Assembly: GCA_963764955.1 (NCBI GenBank)
Contig: CAVXVE010000070.1
Span: forward strand, 62,001-126,000
Length of the DNA: 64,000 nucleotides
DNA from: Roseiarcus sp963764955
GTDB taxonomy: Bacteria > Pseudomonadota > Alphaproteobacteria > Rhizobiales > Beijerinckiaceae
Direction: 5' to 3'
The notes under the pieces were generated by a model. That model searched no databases. It was given only the letters and a program-made list of their open reading frames with translations, and had not been told where the DNA came from. This document shows, one piece after another, positions 44,576 to 53,871 of the stretch; position 1 is the stretch's first letter, and every line of letters begins with the position of its first letter. A program made the translations under genes and the position numbers.

Positions 44576-45946
44576 TCACGCCGCGTCCTGAGTGACGCGG
44601 TTGCGGCCGGCTGACTTCGACAGATAGAGCGCGCGGTCCGCCCGGCGATAAAGCTCGGCGGAATCCCATGCCTCCCGCCACTGGGCGAGACCGATGGAGA
44701 CCGTGATCGAAACGGCGCCGGCCGCGCCGTCGATGGCGAACGCCCGGCCCTCGGTGGTCCGGCGGGCGCGCTCGGCGATCCGCGCCGCTTGGGTTCCGTC
44801 GACGTCCGGCATCACGACGACGAATTCCTCCCCGCCCAGTCGGCAGAGGAGGTCGCCGCCGCGGACGATCTCCTGCAGCTGAGCAGCGAAGCCCTTGAGC
44901 ACGAAATCGCCGACATCATGACCGTAGGTGTCGTTCACGCGCTTGAAATGGTCGATGTCGAGAATCATCATCGTCAAGGCCGCGGGGCGCCGGCGCGCGG
45001 TTTCGATCATCGCTGGAAGGCGGCGCTCGAGCGCGCGGCGATTGCTGAGGCCGGTCAGCGCGTCGTAAAGCGCCATCTCGATCGATTGCTGCACCGATTG
45101 GCGCAGCCGGTCGGCGTAGCGCTTCTGGCGCAGGTTCGTCCGCACCCGCGCCAGGAGCTCGTTCCGGTCGATCGGGCGGGTGAGGTAGTCGTTGACCCCG
45201 AGTTCGAGGCCGCGCAGAACCTTCGGACGATCGTCGGGGTCGGCGATGAGCAGGATCGGCAGATTGCGCTCGCGCTCGCGCGACCGGGCCTGACTGCATA
45301 GCCTCAGGCCGTCGAACGCGCCAAAGCCGAGACTGACGATCATAAGGTCGATCGCCTCTTCGCGCGCCTTCGCCAGGGCCTCGCCGGGCTCGCCGCTGAG
45401 GATGACGTCGTGATAAGGCTTGAGCGCGCCGGCGATGCGCTGGGACGAGGCCCGCTGCTCGTCGACAACCAGGATTCGCCCGCGCGCCGAGGCGTCGAGG
45501 TCCAGAACCCCGGCCAGCCCCATCATTCCCGGCTCCGCGCTATGCGCGGCCCGGCTCAGCAATTCGTCGATCGAAAACTTGAGCCGAACGAGGGAGCGAA
45601 CGCGCGCGATCAGGGCGATTTCGTCGACTGGCTTGGTCAAAAAGTCGTCCGCGCCGGAATCGAGGCCGCGCACCCGGTCGGCGGGCCGGTCAAGCGCGGT
45701 CAAAAGAACGATCGGCAGATGAGCGGTTTCAGGCGTGGTTCTGAGGCGCCGGCAAACCTCGAAACCATCCATGCCAGGCATCTTCACGTCGAGAAGGACG
45801 ATGTCGCATCCGCCCTTTTCGCAGATCGCGATCGCATCCGGACCGTTGGACGCCGTCAGCACCTCGAAATATTCAATGCCGAGTCTCGCCTGAAGCAGCT
45901 TGAGATTGGACTGGACGTCGTCGACGACCAGCACGCGAGCCGTCAT
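44576..45946 (-). CDS. pleD: PleD-type diguanylate cyclase response regulator
   Basis: A REC-REC-GGDEF protein that makes cyclic di-GMP and controls polar development in Caulobacter. The first receiver has ILVVDD-type sequence and phospho-acceptor D53 (LLDVKMPGMDG). The second receiver has lost the acceptor: IVSLGFGAFDG has Ser in that place, as expected for the adaptor receiver of PleD. The catalytic domain shows DIDHFKRVNDTYGHDVGD and the active GGEEF motif, with an inhibitory-site RGGD five residues before it. Length 456, as in PleD. It overlaps the divK stop (ATGA), so the two are cotranscribed. Confidence 0.94.
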   Translation of the reverse strand: MTARVLVVDDVQSNLKLLQARLGIEYFEVLTASNGPDAIAICEKGGCDIVLLDVKMPGMDGFEVCRRLRTTPETAHLPIVLLTALDRPADRVRGLDSGADDFLTKPVDEIALIARVRSLVRLKFSIDELLSRAAHSAEPGMMGLAGVLDLDASARGRILVVDEQRASSQRIAGALKPYHDVILSGEPGEALAKAREEAIDLMIVSLGFGAFDGLRLCSQARSRERERNLPILLIADPDDRPKVLRGLELGVNDYLTRPIDRNELLARVRTNLRQKRYADRLRQSVQQSIEMALYDALTGLSNRRALERRLPAMIETARRRPAALTMMILDIDHFKRVNDTYGHDVGDFVLKGFAAQLQEIVRGGDLLCRLGGEEFVVVMPDVDGTQAARIAERARRTTEGRAFAIDGAAGAVSITVSIGLAQWREAWDSAELYRRADRALYLSKSAGRNRVTQDAA

Positions 45947-46323
45947 GCGCTGGCTCCCGGCCCAAGAAAGTGGTCGATCGTCTCGAAGAACTTGGCGACC
46001 GATATCGGCTTGGAGAGGTAGGCCTCGCAGCCGCCCTGCCGGATTTTCTCCTCGTCGCCCTTCATCGCGAACGCCGTCACCGCGACGACGGGTATGCTCT
46101 TGAGCTCCTCGTCATCCTTCAGCCATTGCGTCACTTCGAGGCCGGAAACCTCGGGGAGCTGAATGTCCATCAGAATGAGGTCTGGCCGATGCTTGCGCGC
46201 GAGATCGACGGCTTCGATGCCGTTGCGCGTTTGCACGATCCGGTGCCCGCGGGTCTCGACGAGGTCGTTGAACAGCTTCATGTTGAGTTCGTTGTCCTCA
46301 ACAATGAGCACGGTTTTGGGCAT
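45943..46323 (-). CDS. divK: Single-domain response regulator DivK
   Basis: A 126-residue receiver protein matching DivK: MPKTVLIVEDNELNMKLFND at the start, phospho-acceptor D53 in LILMDIQLPEVSG, the conserved TAFAMKGDEEKI and the Lys of YLSKPISV. DivK controls cell-cycle polarity through the PleC/DivJ kinases and indirectly CtrA. The ATG at 46323 gives the family N-terminus; an ATG 12 bases upstream is possible. divK followed by pleD is the conserved order in Caulobacter and most Hyphomicrobiales. Confidence 0.95.
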   Translation of the reverse strand: MPKTVLIVEDNELNMKLFNDLVETRGHRIVQTRNGIEAVDLARKHRPDLILMDIQLPEVSGLEVTQWLKDDEELKSIPVVAVTAFAMKGDEEKIRQGGCEAYLSKPISVAKFFETIDHFLGPGASA

Positions 46324-46403
46324 CGGGCGTCCCATGAAAGGTGAATTCGGCCGGCGCGCAGGCTAGACTAGTGGCGAGACATTTACGAAAGGCGAATCGG
46401 ACT

Positions 46404-46703
46404 ATGCGCGATTCCCTGAAAACGAGGCAATCTGCCACCCTCGAGGCCGGACGGTCGCTGGCGGTAAGCGGACTGGCCTTCATCGCCGCCGATTCCGACC
46501 GGCTGAGCCGGTTCCTCAACCTGACCGGCCTCGGCCCCCACAACCTTCGCATCGCGGCGGCGGACCCGGCTTTCTTAAGCTCGGTGCTCGACTATCTTGT
46601 CGGCGACGAGCAGCTTTTGCTCGCCTTCGCCGCCGACGCCGGCCTGAAACCCGAGGCGGTCGCCCGGGCGCATGCCGCGCTGCGCGGGCCGGGCGAGGGG
46701 TGA
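46404..46703 (+). CDS. DUF3572 family protein
   Basis: A 99-residue helical protein of the DUF3572 family, common in alphaproteobacteria and of unknown role. Recognisable parts are RSLAVSGLAFIAADSDRLSRFLNLTGLGPHNLR and the C-terminal VLDYLVGDEQLLLAFAADAG. It lies between divergent divK and the dinB-like polymerase, which is its usual neighbourhood. The ATG at 46404 has AAGGCGA upstream; a longer frame from 46341 would add residues without support. It precedes dinB by seven bases, so the two are probably cotranscribed. Confidence 0.82.
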   Translation: MRDSLKTRQSATLEAGRSLAVSGLAFIAADSDRLSRFLNLTGLGPHNLRIAAADPAFLSSVLDYLVGDEQLLLAFAADAGLKPEAVARAHAALRGPGEG

Positions 46704-46710
46704 AGCGCGG

Positions 46711-47994
46711 ATGGATCCGCCCCGGCTGCGGCTTTGCCGCGACTGTCTGAGCAAGGATTCCGGCGGTGCTGCCCGATGCCCGCATTGCGGCTCGCCGCGC
46801 ACGATCAATCTTGACGACGCCGCTGGCCTCGCCATCGCCCATGTCGACTGCGACGCCTTCTACGCCGCGGTCGAGAAGCGCGACGACCCGAGCCTCAACG
46901 ACAAGCCGCTGATCGTCGGCGGCGCGGGGCCGCGCGGCGTGGTCGCCACCTGCTGTTACATCGCCAGAACCTTTGGCGTGCGCTCGGCGATGCCGATGTC
47001 GCGGGCCCGGGCTTTGTGTCCGGATGCGGTGATCCTGCCGCCCGACATGGCCAAATATTCCCGGGTCGGGCGCGAAATCCGGACGCGGATGATGAGTCTC
47101 ACGCCCCTCGTCGAGCCGCTGTCGATCGACGAGGCCTTTCTCGACCTCAACGGCTGCGAGCAGTCGAACGGAGCGGGCGCGGCGGAGACGCTCATCCGCT
47201 TCGCCCGCAGCGTCGAGGCCGAGGTCGGCGTCACGGTCTCGGTCGGCTTGAGCTACTGCAAGTTTCTGGCGAAGCTCGCCTCCGATCTCATGAAGCCGCG
47301 CGGTTTCGCCGCGCTTTCGCGCGACGAGGCGAAAGCCTGGCTTGCGCCCCAAAGCGTCTCGCTTCTGTGGGGCGTGGGCAGGGTAGGGCGGGAGCGGCTG
47401 GAGCGGCTGGGCTTTCGCTTGATCGGCGATCTGCAGCGGATCGACGAGCGGGAGGCCATTATGCGGCTGGGCGAGGACGGCCTGCGCCTGTGGCGCCTGG
47501 CGCAGGGCCGCGACGACCGCGCGGTCTCGGCGGAGCGCGAGACAAAGAGCGTTTCGAGCGAGACGACGTTCGACCGCGACATCGCCGACAAGGCCGAGCT
47601 CACGCGCATCCTGCTCGTCCAGTGCGATCGCGTCGCGACCCGGCTGCGCAAGGAAGGGCTCGCCGCCTGCGGGGTGACGCTGAAACTGCGCCTGGCCGAC
47701 TTCTCGCTTCGAACGCGCAGCCGCAGCGGGCTCGCAGCGACGCAACTCGCGCCGCGCCTGTTCGCGGCGGCGCGCCCGCTTCTCGACGCGCAGCCCGACG
47801 GCGTCGCCTATCGCCTGTTGGGCGTCGCCGCGACGGATCTCGCGCCGGCGACATGCGCGGACGCCGACGACTTGCTCACGCGCGACGGCGGCCGCGAGCG
47901 CTTCCGGGAGGCGGCGATTGCGACTTTGCGAGAAAAGTTCGGCCCCGCCGCCGTGCAGCGCGGCCTTGCGTTCCGGCCCGGGCCAGGCAAGTGA
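46711..47994 (+). CDS. dinB: DNA polymerase IV (DinB) with an N-terminal zinc-finger-like segment
   Basis: A Y-family translesion polymerase of 427 residues. Catalytic motifs are AIAHVDCDAFYAAVEKRDDP with the first Asp and the CYIARTFGVRSAMP segment, then LSIDEAFLDLNG with the Asp-Glu pair; the thumb shows LWGVGRVGRERLERLGF. The first 30 residues are extra: CRDCLSKDSGGAARCPHC forms a C-x2-C ... C-x2-C zinc-binding-like motif seen in one alphaproteobacterial DinB subgroup. Expression often belongs to the SOS response, but no GTTC-N7-GTTC was seen just upstream. The ATG at 46711 follows the DUF3572 stop. Confidence 0.92.
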   Translation: MDPPRLRLCRDCLSKDSGGAARCPHCGSPRTINLDDAAGLAIAHVDCDAFYAAVEKRDDPSLNDKPLIVGGAGPRGVVATCCYIARTFGVRSAMPMSRARALCPDAVILPPDMAKYSRVGREIRTRMMSLTPLVEPLSIDEAFLDLNGCEQSNGAGAAETLIRFARSVEAEVGVTVSVGLSYCKFLAKLASDLMKPRGFAALSRDEAKAWLAPQSVSLLWGVGRVGRERLERLGFRLIGDLQRIDEREAIMRLGEDGLRLWRLAQGRDDRAVSAERETKSVSSETTFDRDIADKAELTRILLVQCDRVATRLRKEGLAACGVTLKLRLADFSLRTRSRSGLAATQLAPRLFAAARPLLDAQPDGVAYRLLGVAATDLAPATCADADDLLTRDGGRERFREAAIATLREKFGPAAVQRGLAFRPGPGK

Positions 47995-48107
47995 GCGCGC
48001 TGGGCCAAGGCGAGCGCTGGACAGCCGGCGTCTTGCCGCTTAACCCAAGTTAACAATGGCGCGAATTCTACGAAAATTCGCGTCCTCTAACCCAAGGAGC
48101 CCAGGCT

Positions 48108-50466
48108 GTGGCAGATTCGAGCGACAAGCTTCCTCGCCACATTCTGCCGATCCCCGACGCGAAGCATGTCGGGCTGACGACCTACGACGCCAAGGATCCC
48201 AACACGAAATATCCCCCGATCGTGCCGTTGCGCCCGCCGAAAGGCGCGCCGAACGTGCTGATCGTTCTCCTCGACGATGTCGGCTTCGGCGCCTCGAGCG
48301 CGTTTGGCGGACCCTGCTCCACCCCGACCGCCGAACGGCTTGCCGCCAACGGCTTGAAGTATAACCGGTTCCATACGACCGCTCTATGTTCGCCGTCGCG
48401 TCAGGCGCTTCTCACCGGCCGGAACCATCATTCGGTCGGCATGGGCGCGATCACCGAGATGGCGACATCCGCGCCGGGCAACAACAGCATCCGGCCCAAG
48501 GAAAAAGCGCCGCTGCCTGAGATCTTGAAGCTCAACGGCTATTCGACCGCGCAATTCGGCAAGTGTCACGAAGTCCCGTTCTGGGAGGTCTCTCCCATGG
48601 GCCCTTTCCATCAATGGCCGACCGGCTCGGGCTTCGAGCATTTTTACGGCTTCGTCGGCGGCGAGGCGAACCAGTACTTTCCCGGCCTCTACGAAGGCAC
48701 ATCGTCCGTGGAGCCGCCGAAGACGCCCGAGCAGGGCTACACGCTCACCGAGGACCTCGCCGATCGCGCCATCACCTGGGTGCGCCAGCAGAAGGTGCTG
48801 ATGCCCGACAAGCCGTTCATGATGTATTTCGCGCCGGGCGCGACGCACGCGCCCCATCATGTGCCCAAGGAATGGTCGGACAAATACAAGGGCAAGTTCG
48901 ACGGCGGCTGGGACAAGCTCCGCGAGGAATCGCTGGCGCGGCAAAAGAAGCTCGGCGTCATTCCAAATGATGCTGCGCTCACGGCCCGCCACGCGGAAAT
49001 CCCGTCCTGGGACGACATGCCGGCGAATCTGAAGCCCGTTCTCGCGCGCCAGATGGAGATCTATGCCGGCTTCCTCGAGCAGGTCGATCACCATGTCGGA
49101 CGCCTCGTGGATACGCTTTCCGACCTCGGCGTGCTCGACGACACGCTGATCTATTACATCATCGGCGACAACGGCGCCTCCGCCGAGGGGTCGATCAACG
49201 GCTGCTTCAATGAGATGACGACGCTGAACGGCATGCCGGGTATCGAGACGACCGAATTCCTGCTCTCGAAGATCGACGACTTCGGCACGCCCAAGGCCTA
49301 CAACCATTATGCAGTCGGCTGGGCCCACGCGCTTTGCGCGCCCTACCAGTGGACGAAACAGGTCGCATCGCATTGGGGCGGCACGCGCAACGGCACGATC
49401 GTCCATTGGCCGAACGGCGTGAAAGGCAAAGGCGAGATTCGCAGCCAGTTCCATCACGTCATCGACGTGGCGAAGACGATCCTGGAGGTCGCGGGCTTGC
49501 CTGAGCCGACCTTCGTCAATGGAATTTCGCAGGCCCCGCTCGAGGGCGTCAGCATGGCGCCCACGTTCAGCGACGCGAAAGCGCCCGAGACGCACAATGT
49601 CCAGTATTTCGAGATGATGGGCAATCGCGGCATCTATCATGAGGGCTGGACGGCGGTGACGAAGCACCGAACGCCGTGGAAGGCGGATGCGCCGCCGCCG
49701 TTCGATGACGATGTCTGGGAACTCTACGGCCCCGACGACTGGACGCAGTCGAAGAACCTCGCCGCCGAGAATCCGAAGAAACTGGCGGAGTTGCAGCGGC
49801 TCTGGCTGATCGAAGCGGTGAAGTACAACGTGGTGCCGCTCGACGATCGCAGCTTTGAGCGGATCAACCCCGACATCGCCGGCCGACCGCAGCTCATTCG
49901 TGGAAACAAGCAGCTTTTGTTCCCTGGCATGCGCGTGAGCGAGGCTTGCGTCTTGACGCTGAAGAACAAGTCTCACTCGGTCACCGAGCCAGCTCACGAT
50001 TCCAGAAGGCGGCGCCAAGGGCGTGATCATCACGCAAGGCGGCGAGGCCGGCGGCTGGACGCTCTACTGTCACGAGGGCAAGCTGAAATATTGCTACAAT
50101 TTTTTCGGCATCGACTATTTCTTCGCCGAAGCCGAGAAGCCCATTCCCGCAGGCAAGCATCAGGTGCGGATGGAATTCAAATACGACGGCGGCGGCTTGG
50201 CCAAGGGCGGCGACGTGACGCTCTATTACGACGGCGAAGCGGTCGGCAAAGGAAGGGTCGAGCGAAGCATTCCGATGGGCTATTCAGCCGATGAGGCCTG
50301 CGACGTCGGTTCGGACACCGGCTCGCCGGCCTCTCCGGATTACGGGGCGAGCGGGAATTCCTTCACCGGCGCGATCGAGTGGGTGCAGATCGACCTTGGA
50401 GACGACGACCACAATCACCTGATCACGCCGGGGGACCGGTTCAAGATCGCGATGGCGAGGCAGTAG
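48108..50466 (+). CDS. Large arylsulfatase (one frameshift)
   Basis: A type I sulfatase of the 780-residue class. The N-terminal domain has NVLIVLLDDVGFGASSAFGG with metal-binding Asp pair, and the formylglycine motif CSPSRQALLTGR (C94), where the Cys is oxidised to formylglycine. It also shows HAPHHVPKEW and IIGDNGASAEGS (metal ligands Asp-Asn). Near 49991 an extra base shifts the frame after KSHSVT; the C-terminal beta domain continues in the next frame as VIITQGGEAGGW to GDRFKIAMARQ. Repaired length is 785 residues. There is no signal peptide. The GTG at 48108 has AAGGAG nine bases upstream. It probably frees sulfate from aromatic sulfate esters. Confidence 0.9.
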
Positions 50467-50508
50467 AGCGGGTGCGGCGCCTGACGCGATTGGGTTTTGA
50501 CGCCGCGC

Positions 50509-51339
50509 TTATTTGCAGGCCGCGCTCGGCAGGATCTCGAGCTTGCGCAGGCGCGCGCGCAGCGCAAACGCCCCATAGTCGAGCTTGAGGCTGCCCGACA
50601 CGCCATTCTCGTAAAGGTCGAACGAAAGCGTGTAGTCCGGCGGGGCGTCGGTCTTGGCTTCGTCGAAATAGGAGATCACCACCGGCCAGCGGCGCACGCC
50701 GCTCAGGGCCGAGGCCGTCTCGGTGTCGTCGTCGGGCTTGGTCGCTTCCTTTCCGATCACCGACAGGGTCGCGAAGATCTTCGCGCCGGTGTCCGAGCCG
50801 TCGTAGACGCGCGCCTGGATCGCGCCGCCGCCATGCTTGGCGGCCTCGATCAGCCGTTCGATATGCTGGGTCGGAAAGAGGACGTCGTGACCGAAGTCCA
50901 GCGTTTTCGGGCTCGGCTTGGTCAGCACCACGCGCATGTCGTCGCCAGCGCCGCGGGTGGCGGCGCCAACGACCGGAGGCGTGTCCTGCAGACCCTGGGA
51001 ATCGATCTGGAAACGCATCGACTTCCCGTTCCCGTCCTCGAACGACATGGCGTTCACCTGCATGGAGACCGGATCGCCCTCGCTGCGCTCCATTTCCGTC
51101 AGCTGACGAAAGTTGGACGTGTAGCCCTCGCAGGCGGAGCCGCGAAATTCGTACGCGATAAGGCCTGTGGCCGAGACGGGAGTCTGGGCGGACGATGGCG
51201 TCGGACCCGAGGAATTGACCAGCGAGATGTCGTAAGCGGCGCGATGCGCGGCGAGCGGCAGGACCGGCGCCGTTTGGGCGCGCGCCGCCGAAACAGCGCC
51301 GAGCATGATGGCGACGCAAATGGCGAATCGCGGCAACAT
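50509..51339 (-). CDS. eipB: Cell envelope integrity protein EipB (DUF1849)
   Basis: A 276-residue periplasmic protein matching the EipB/DUF1849 family. In Brucella, EipB is a beta-spiral protein needed for envelope integrity. Recognisable parts are the signal peptide (MLPRFAICVAIMLGAVSAARA), AAHRAAYDISLVNSSGP, the Cys-containing GSACEGYTSNFRQ, and the late LRARLRKLEILPSAACK; the two Cys may pair as in EipB. Length is standard. It is on the strand opposite to the sulfatase, with 42 bases between their ends. Confidence 0.88.
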   Translation of the reverse strand: MLPRFAICVAIMLGAVSAARAQTAPVLPLAAHRAAYDISLVNSSGPTPSSAQTPVSATGLIAYEFRGSACEGYTSNFRQLTEMERSEGDPVSMQVNAMSFEDGNGKSMRFQIDSQGLQDTPPVVGAATRGAGDDMRVVLTKPSPKTLDFGHDVLFPTQHIERLIEAAKHGGGAIQARVYDGSDTGAKIFATLSVIGKEATKPDDDTETASALSGVRRWPVVISYFDEAKTDAPPDYTLSFDLYENGVSGSLKLDYGAFALRARLRKLEILPSAACK

Positions 51340-51580
51340 TCTCTCTCCACGGGGACGGCGGCAAATCTTTTCAGAGCCGCGCGCATTTTCCGCGCTTTCC
51401 TGACGCCGTCAATGCCCCGTGACGGGGAGGTCGTGTCTCAGTTTAATTTGGGAGCGGGTGGAAAGCGGACCTCTGGCTATTGGTCACGCCGACAATGTGG
51501 CAGGCGGACCGTGGCCCACTTCACTTTCGCGCAACGTCGGCTCAAGCTATTCCGAAGGACCTAGGGTGGAGATTTGCGGC

Positions 51581-52111
51581 ATGGCGAAGCTGGTCTTCGG
51601 AATGAACCAGTCCCTGGACGGCTACGTCGATCACATGGCGTTTGCGCCGGGCCCAGTGCTCTTCCGTCACTTCATCGAGCAAGTGCGCGGCCTGGCAGGC
51701 AGTGTGTACGGTCGCCGTATGTACGAGGTGATGCGCGTTTGGGACGAAGACCGTCCCGAGTGGGATGCGGAGTTCCGCGACTTCGCAGCCGCTTGGCGGA
51801 GCCAACCGAAGTGGGTTGTGTCGCGCTCGCTTATGTCAGTCGGCCCCAACGCCACCCTTGTGGCGGACGACCTCGAGGCGGTGACATGCGGGCTGAAGGC
51901 CGAACGCGCTGGGGAGATCGACGTCGCCGGACCAGATCTGGCGCGAAGCCTGACCGACCTTGGCCTCATTGACGAGTATAGACTCTACCTCCATCCCGTA
52001 GTCCTTGGTCGCGGCAAGCCATTCTTCACCGGTCCCCGGCCGCCGCTCCACCTTGTCGCTAGCGATCGAATTGGCGAGGACGTGATCAGACTGACATACG
52101 TTCCCGCATGA
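51581..52111 (+). CDS. DHFR/RibD C-terminal-like reductase family protein
   Basis: A 176-residue protein of the dihydrofolate-reductase-like RibD C-terminal family. Motifs include VFGMNQSLDGYVD at the N-terminus, SVYGRRMYEVM, PKWVVSRSL, IDVAGPDLARSLTDLGLIDEYRLYLHPVVLGRGKPFF at the end. These proteins are NADPH-dependent reductases of unknown substrate and are often mobile between genomes. The gene uses AGA for Arg at two places (TATAGACTC and ATCAGACTG), which is rare in its neighbours, suggesting recent transfer. The ATG at 51581 follows GGTGGAG. Confidence 0.82.
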   Translation: MAKLVFGMNQSLDGYVDHMAFAPGPVLFRHFIEQVRGLAGSVYGRRMYEVMRVWDEDRPEWDAEFRDFAAAWRSQPKWVVSRSLMSVGPNATLVADDLEAVTCGLKAERAGEIDVAGPDLARSLTDLGLIDEYRLYLHPVVLGRGKPFFTGPRPPLHLVASDRIGEDVIRLTYVPA

Positions 52112-52208
52112 TCACACAATTCGCCTGGACGCGCCGCGCCGATGCGTCTGGCCCAAACTTGGCTCGGAGCGGAATTCAAACTGATACACGACCGACGGGG
52201 TAGCCCGC

Positions 52209-52916
52209 TCAGCCCTCTTCCGGCGCGACGGGCGCCCAGGCCTGCTCAAGCGGCGAAGCCTCTTCAAGCGGATCCTCGTCCGCCCTCAGTGCGGCCGCGT
52301 CGTCGGGTTGCGGGACGTCGTAACCGGCCGGCAATTTTCCTTCGAACAATCCGGCGCCCTTAAGCTCATCGAGGCCGGGCAGATCGCCGATCGCGTTGAG
52401 CCCGAACTCGACCAGGAACTCGGAGGTCGTGCCGTAGGTGATGGGCCGCCCCGGCGCCTTTCGGCGCCCGCGCATCCGCACCCAGCCCGCCTCCATCAGC
52501 ACGTCGAGCGCGCCCTTCGACACCGCCACGCCACGGATCTGCTCGATATCGGCGCGGGTCACCGGCTGATGATAGGCGACGATGGCGAGCGTTTCGAGCG
52601 CTGCGCGCGACAGTTTCCGCTTTTCCTCACGATCGCGCGCCAGCGCCCAGCCGAGGTCGTCGGCGGTGCGGAACATCCAGCGGCGCGCGACCCGCGCCAG
52701 ATTGACGCCGCGTCCCTCGTAAAGCCGGCGCAATTCCTCCATCACCGCTTCAACGTCCGCCCCGTCCGAGAGGCGCGCGGCGATCGCCGATTCCTCCACT
52801 GGCTCCGCGGCGGCGAAGACGAGAGCCTCGGCGATGCGCACGTCCTCGAGCGAGACGCCGCGCGCCGCTGAAGGGAACAATTGCGCGACATTCTCTGCGC
52901 TGGTCATGCGGGCCAT
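52209..52916 (-). CDS. scpB: Segregation and condensation protein ScpB
   Basis: A 235-residue subunit of the SMC-ScpAB condensin-like complex. The family signature is ALVFAAAEPVEESAIAARL, then VARRWMFRTADDLGWAL, the highly conserved LSRAALETLAIVAYHQPVTRADIEQIRGVAVS and RKAPGRPITYGTTSEFLVEFGL. It forms two winged-helix domains that bind ScpA. The ATG at 52916 is chosen; an ATG nine bases downstream is possible. The C-terminal tail is acidic and Pro-rich. It follows scpA by 138 bases on the same strand. Confidence 0.94.
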   Translation of the reverse strand: MARMTSAENVAQLFPSAARGVSLEDVRIAEALVFAAAEPVEESAIAARLSDGADVEAVMEELRRLYEGRGVNLARVARRWMFRTADDLGWALARDREEKRKLSRAALETLAIVAYHQPVTRADIEQIRGVAVSKGALDVLMEAGWVRMRGRRKAPGRPITYGTTSEFLVEFGLNAIGDLPGLDELKGAGLFEGKLPAGYDVPQPDDAAALRADEDPLEEASPLEQAWAPVAPEEG

Positions 52917-53054
52917 GGAGCGTCTTTCTTCAATTGCGATTGAACGGAGGGGATCGCGAGCCGCCCGGCGCGGAGAACTGGCCGCATGGTCGCGGATTGC
53001 GCGCCCGCCCGGAGCAGGCCGGGCGGTTTCGACCGTCGGAATCACGGGCGAAAG

Positions 53055-53858
53055 TCACGCGGCGCGCTCTTCGCCCGGATCGGCGCCGGTCGGTCGCAGC
53101 CAGATCGGGGCGAAGGCCTTTTCCTGGCGCATTTCAATTCTGCCCTCGCGCGCGAGTTCGAGCGACGCGGCGAAAGTGGATGCGCGCGCGCTCCGGCGCA
53201 TATCGGAATCGGCGCAGGCCTCCAAGAGGAAGTCGTCAAGAGCCGTCCAGTCGGATTGCAGGCCGACCAGACGGGACAAAGCCTGGCGCGCCTCGGCGAG
53301 CGACCAGACCTCGCGCGTCTTGAAGCGCACGCGCGCCAGCGCATGGCGCTGGGACTGCCGGGCGTAGGCGGCCAGGAGGTCATAGAGGTTCGCCTGGTAA
53401 ACGACGCGCCCCGTCGTCTCGACGGCTTCCGGCTCTCCCCTGGCGAAGAAATCGCGGCCGAGGCGAGGCCGGCTCATCAGATATTCGCCCGCCTTGCGGA
53501 TTGCGGCTAGCGCGCGCAGCCGATGCGCGAGACCCTCGGCCAGCGCCGGAGCGTCCAGCTCGGTTGGCTGCGCGGGAGTGGGCAGGAGCAGGCGGGACTT
53601 CAGAAACGCCAGCCACGCCGCCATGACCAGGTAGTCGGCGGCAAGCTCGAGGCGCAATTTTCGCGCCGCCTCGACGAAGCGCAAATATTGTTCGGCAAGC
53701 GCCAGGATGGATATGCGCGCCAAATCGACCCGCTGCCGGCGGGCGAGCTCGAGCAACAGGTCTAGCGGGCCTTCAAAACCATCCAGATCGACGGTGAAAG
53801 CAGGCTCTCCCGTCGCCTGAGCGAGGTCAAAATCGGCGCCAAATGCGTCCGCTTCCAA
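53055..53858 (-). CDS. scpA: Segregation and condensation protein ScpA
   Basis: The kleisin subunit of the SMC-ScpAB complex, bridging the SMC heads. The 267-residue protein has FTVDLDGFEGPLDLLLELARRQRVDLARISI and YLVMAAWLAFLKSRLLLP, both highly conserved, then a helical linker and a C-terminal winged helix (LELAREGRIEMRQEKAFAPIWL). The start is a TTG at 53858: a perfect AGGAGGT lies six bases upstream (53865-53871), while the longer frame to 53921 has no site and adds unlikely residues. It precedes scpB. Confidence 0.93.
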   Translation of the reverse strand: MEADAFGADFDLAQATGEPAFTVDLDGFEGPLDLLLELARRQRVDLARISILALAEQYLRFVEAARKLRLELAADYLVMAAWLAFLKSRLLLPTPAQPTELDAPALAEGLAHRLRALAAIRKAGEYLMSRPRLGRDFFARGEPEAVETTGRVVYQANLYDLLAAYARQSQRHALARVRFKTREVWSLAEARQALSRLVGLQSDWTALDDFLLEACADSDMRRSARASTFAASLELAREGRIEMRQEKAFAPIWLRPTGADPGEERAA

Positions 53859-53864
53859 CGAATC

Positions 53865-53871
53865 ACCTCCT
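53865..53871 (-). promoter_or_regulatory. Strong Shine-Dalgarno setting the TTG start of scpA
   Basis: AGGAGGT on the minus strand, six bases before TTG. It fits the anti-Shine-Dalgarno of 16S rRNA almost perfectly and decides the start of scpA in favour of the rare codon. Confidence 0.75.

Noticed and set aside
48384..50033. A 549-codon open frame antisense to the arylsulfatase
   Set aside because: The plus strand has clear sulfatase motifs; the antisense product has none.
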